This document shows, one piece after another, positions 32,956 to 35,755 of a stretch of 35,755 nucleotides of DNA. The notes under the pieces are model-generated. The model did not search any database. It saw only the letters and a list, made by a program, of their open reading frames with translations, and was not told the DNA's origin. The DNA is from Streptomyces griseus subsp. griseus (lineage in GTDB: Bacteria; Actinomycetota; Actinomycetes; Streptomycetales; Streptomycetaceae). How positions within the stretch are numbered: position 1 is the stretch's first letter; every line of letters starts with the position of its first letter. Position numbers and translations under genes: made by a program. The stretch lies in NCBI RefSeq assembly GCF_000720255.1, contig NZ_JOJE01000055.1:1-35755 (forward strand). Reading direction: 5' to 3'.

Positions 32956-35755
32956 TCATCGCGTGCCGAGGTGCCGGTTGACGATGGTGCCGATCCGCGC
33001 CGCGGGCGCCGAGTCGCACAGGGACGCGTGGTCGGCCTCGATGTCGTACACCTCGATGTTCCCCGTGATGTGCTGCCTCCAGTGCCCGTCGTCCCCGGCG
33101 TACCTGCCGTCCGTGCTCAGTGTGGCCCGGAAGAACAGCGCGTCGCCCGAGTACGTGGGCGAGGTGAAGTCCCGCAGGAGCCGCATGTGGTTGGTCCAGG
33201 CGACCGCCGCCGTCCGCACCACCGCGCGTACGCCGTCCGGGCCGACCATGTCGCCGACGTAGTCGCTCAGCACGCCCTCGACATCCTGCTGCGGAGGCAC
33301 CTCGGCCTCGTGGAAGTAGGTGCTGGGCGCACAGTCCAGCAGTCCCAGCAGCCCCACCTCGTGGCCACGCCGCTCCAGTTCGGCGGCCATGGCGTGCGCG
33401 GCCGTACCGCCGAAGGACCAGCCGAGCAGGTGGTAGGGCCCCTCGGGCTGGATCTCCTGGATCTGCCGCAGGCAGCCGTCGACGAACTGCTCCATGGACG
33501 CGGGCGACGGCGCCCCGCTGAAGGCCGGAGCCTGGAAGGCGTACACCGGCCGGTCCCGCACGTGCGGTGCGAAGTTGAGGTACGACCAGCCGAGCCCGAA
33601 GCCGGGCTGGACGAACCAGAGCGGCTCCCCGCCGCCTCCTGACCGGATCGTCAGCAACCGCGCGAAGGGGTCCTCGACCTGCGAGCCGGCGCCGGGACGC
33701 AGCCGGTCGGCGAGCTCGGCGACGGTGGGCCGCTCGAACACCACCCGGATCGGCAACGCGATGCCGAAGGCCGCGTCGATCCGGCCGATGAGCTGCGTCG
33801 CCAGCAGCGAATGCCCGCCGAGCGTGAAGAAGTTGTCGTCGATGCCCACCCGGTCCAGGCCGAGCACCTCGGCGAACAGTGCGGCGACGCGCCCCTCGTG
33901 CGCCGTGCGCGGTGCCCGGTAGGCCTCGCCGGTGAACTCGGGCTCGGGCAGCGCCGCCCGGTCGAGTTTCCCGTTCGGTGTCAGCGGCAGCCGGTCCATC
34001 GGCACGATCGCGGCGGGGACCATGTATTCCGGCAGCCGCTGCGCCACGTGTCCGCGCAGCTCGCTCACGGTCAGGGTGTCGTCGCCTGCGAGGACCGCGT
34101 ACGCGACGAGTTGCTTGCTGGAGCCCCGGCCGTCGCGGGCGATCACAACCGCCCGCTCCACCGCCGGGTGCTCCGCGAGCGCGGCCTCGATCTCCCGGGG
34201 CTCGACGCGGAAGCCCCGCACCTTCACCTGGGAGTCGTTGCGGCCGGCGAACTCGAGGTGGCCGTCGGGGGTGCGCCGGGCCAGGTCACCGGTGCGGTAC
34301 ATCCGGTCACCGGGCGGCCCGTACGGATCGGCGACGAAGCGTTCCGCGGTCAGTCCGGGGCGGCCGTAGTAGCCGCGGCCGACCCGGCCCGCGACGTACA
34401 GTTCGCCCACCGCGCCCGCCGGGACCGGGTTCAGAGCACCGTCCAGGACATACACACGCATGTTGCTCAGCGGCGTCCCGATGGGCATGCCGCCCTCGCC
34501 GTCCCAGTCGTCGGGGACGTCGAACGTCATGGCGTAGAAGTCCTCGGTCTGCCCGTAGCCGTTGATGACGCGCACTCCGGGCATGGCGGCACGGATCTTG
34601 TGCAGCAGCGCCGTGGGGAAGGCCTCCCCGGCCAGCACCACCGTGTCCAGGCGCAGCTCGTCGGTGCGCCGGTCGAGCAGCTCGCCCAGCGCCGAGGGAA
34701 CGGTGTGCACCACGCGCCCCTCCCAGTCGCCGCCCGTGCCGAGAACCAGGACGTCCCGGACCATCTCGACGCATCCGCCGGTGCTCAGGGTGAGGAAGTA
34801 CTCGAACACCGAGATGTCGAAGTTGATCGACGCGGCGCCCAGCATGCGCGACTCGGGTCCGGATCCGAGGATCTCCGCCAGCCGCGTCACCGGGTTGACC
34901 ACGTTCGCATGGGTGAGCGCCGCGCCCTTCGGCGTGCCCGTGGACCCCGAGGTGTACATCACGTACGCCAGGTTGTCCGGCCGCAGCGCCTTCGGCAGCA
35001 CGGAGAGGTCCGCCTCCCCGTGCAGGTCGATGTCCTCCAGATGGAGCCGCGCGCCGTGCGTCATGGGCAGCTCGGGCGCGGTCGCCCGGTCGGTGAGGAC
35101 GAGCACCGGGCGGGCGTCGTCCAGCATGAACACCAGACGGTCGCTGGAGTACTTGGGGTCGATCGGCAGGTAGGCCGCGCCGGCCTTGAGGATCCCCAGC
35201 ATGGCGGCGAGCAGGTCCGCGGTCCGGGGCAGCGCGAGACCGACGAGGGACTCCGGCCCGACTCCGTGTCGCGCCAGCGCGCATGCCACACGGTCGGCCC
35301 TGCTGTTCAGCTCCCGGTACGTCCAGGCGACGTCGCCGCACCGCACCGCGACGGAGTCGGGACTCGCCGCGGCCTGCCGCTCGATCAGCTGCGGAACCGT
35401 CACGTCGGGGACCGCGGCCGCGGTGTCGTTGAACGCCCGCAGCCACGCGCGGTCGGCCGGTTCGAGCGTGTCGATCGCGCTGACCCTGCGGCCGGGATCG
35501 GCAACGAGTTCCCGCAGGATACGCAGCATCCGGTCGCCGATCCCGGCCACGGCGTCGCGCTCGAACACGTCCTGCCGGTATTCCAGCGACAGCTGGAGCT
35601 GGGAGGTCGCCATGGCTATCACCGCCAGCGGGTAGTGCGTGCTGCCGGCGTAGGGGCGTATGCCGGTGCAGGTGATTCCGGCCCGGGTGCCGGCCTCGGT
35701 CAGGCCGGACTGGTCCATCGGGTAGGACTCGAAGACGACCAGGGTGTCGAAGAGC
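32956..35755 (-). CDS. NRPS terminal module C-A-T-TE (5' end outside window)
   Basis: The frame is open at the right edge: it begins in the C-terminal part of a condensation domain (L-V-V-F-E-S-Y-P). It continues with an adenylation domain ([25 protein letters not shown], with Gln for the usual Pro; [14 protein letters not shown]), a carrier domain ([11 protein letters not shown]) and a type I thioesterase with G-W-S-F-G-G nucleophile elbow, L-L-D-C and D-H-A-S-L-C catalytic segments. It selects an amino acid, attaches it, condenses it and releases the product by hydrolysis or cyclisation. A hand alignment of pocket residues gives about D-I-F-H-V-A-G-F-Y-K; D-I-F-H also opens the 4-hydroxyphenylglycine code, so an aromatic residue is conceivable. 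It ends after the TE. Confidence 0.94.
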   Translation of the reverse strand, partial: LFDTLVVFESYPMDQSGLTEAGTRAGITCTGIRPYAGSTHYPLAVIAMATSQLQLSLEYRQDVFERDAVAGIGDRMLRILRELVADPGRRVSAIDTLEPADRAWLRAFNDTAAAVPDVTVPQLIERQAAASPDSVAVRCGDVAWTYRELNSRADRVACALARHGVGPESLVGLALPRTADLLAAMLGILKAGAAYLPIDPKYSSDRLVFMLDDARPVLVLTDRATAPELPMTHGARLHLEDIDLHGEADLSVLPKALRPDNLAYVMYTSGSTGTPKGAALTHANVVNPVTRLAEILGSGPESRMLGAASINFDISVFEYFLTLSTGGCVEMVRDVLVLGTGGDWEGRVVHTVPSALGELLDRRTDELRLDTVVLAGEAFPTALLHKIRAAMPGVRVINGYGQTEDFYAMTFDVPDDWDGEGGMPIGTPLSNMRVYVLDGALNPVPAGAVGELYVAGRVGRGYYGRPGLTAERFVADPYGPPGDRMYRTGDLARRTPDGHLEFAGRNDSQVKVRGFRVEPREIEAALAEHPAVERAVVIARDGRGSSKQLVAYAVLAGDDTLTVSELRGHVAQRLPEYMVPAAIVPMDRLPLTPNGKLDRAALPEPEFTGEAYRAPRTAHEGRVAALFAEVLGLDRVGIDDNFFTLGGHSLLATQLIGRIDAAFGIALPIRVVFERPTVAELADRLRPGAGSQVEDPFARLLTIRSGGGGEPLWFVQPGFGLGWSYLNFAPHVRDRPVYAFQAPAFSGAPSPASMEQFVDGCLRQIQEIQPEGPYHLLGWSFGGTAAHAMAAELERRGHEVGLLGLLDCAPSTYFHEAEVPPQQDVEGVLSDYVGDMVGPDGVRAVVRTAAVAWTNHMRLLRDFTSPTYSGDALFFRATLSTDGRYAGDDGHWRQHITGNIEVYDIEADHASLCDSAPAARIGTIVNRHLGTR

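Noticed and set aside
1..35755. CRISPR array, rRNA or tRNA genes, prophage or plasmid origin
   Set aside because: I saw no regularly spaced repeats, no conserved RNA-gene boxes and no phage or replication genes, though a tRNA scan would be needed to be certain.

Overview
The window looks like a stretch of a Streptomyces (or close relative) chromosome. G+C is very high with strong G/C bias at third codon positions. The gene families are typical of streptomycetes: WYL regulator, SARP/NB-ARC regulator, DrrAB-type exporter, short [3Fe-4S] ferredoxin next to P450s, and NRPS. One rare TTA codon sits in a pathway-type regulator.

Left part (1-9.5 kb) is a patchwork of housekeeping genes and wreckage. 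It holds the last 32 codons of an RNase J-like protein, a decayed aldehyde dehydrogenase, a GNAT acetyltransferase, a Ser/Thr kinase broken by several frameshifts, an intact DEAD-box RNA helicase, a broken IS630-type transposase that truncates a helix-turn-helix membrane protein, and a large secreted protein fusing a PI-PLC-like domain, an SGNH esterase and fibronectin III repeats. A truncated VOC gene and the last residues of another transposase follow.

Middle part (9.6-18.8 kb) carries a double-GNAT acetyltransferase, three VOC-fold proteins (one truncated, at 9.0 kb), a membrane-anchored metallophosphoesterase, a WYL regulator divergent from a VOC gene with a clear candidate operator between them, a translationally coupled two-gene locus (helical-repeat/vWA protein plus an ARPP-like/HTH protein), and an MFS transporter. 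The two-gene locus resembles TROVE/vWA loci linked in the literature to RNA repair and conflict, and is the best candidate here for a poorly described system.

Right part (19.1-35.8 kb) looks like one side of a non-ribosomal peptide cluster that runs off the right edge. It has a large SARP-type regulator (BTAD + NB-ARC + TPR) with an in-frame TTA codon and a probable leaderless promoter, a DrrA/DrrB exporter with an internal duplication in DrrA, a secondary serine hydrolase of the class C beta-lactamase fold, an NRPS C-A protein with a degenerate condensation domain and no carrier domain, a dimethylargininase-family enzyme, two P450s flanking a ferredoxin, and a terminal C-A-T-TE NRPS whose start lies outside the window. 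The two adenylation domains share an unusual A5 core (YGQTE) and similar predicted pockets. A working model (inference) is that the SARP protein switches on the cluster, the NRPS proteins join one or two related amino acids, the P450/ferredoxin set oxidises precursor or peptide, and DrrAB plus the serine hydrolase export, trim or protect against the product.
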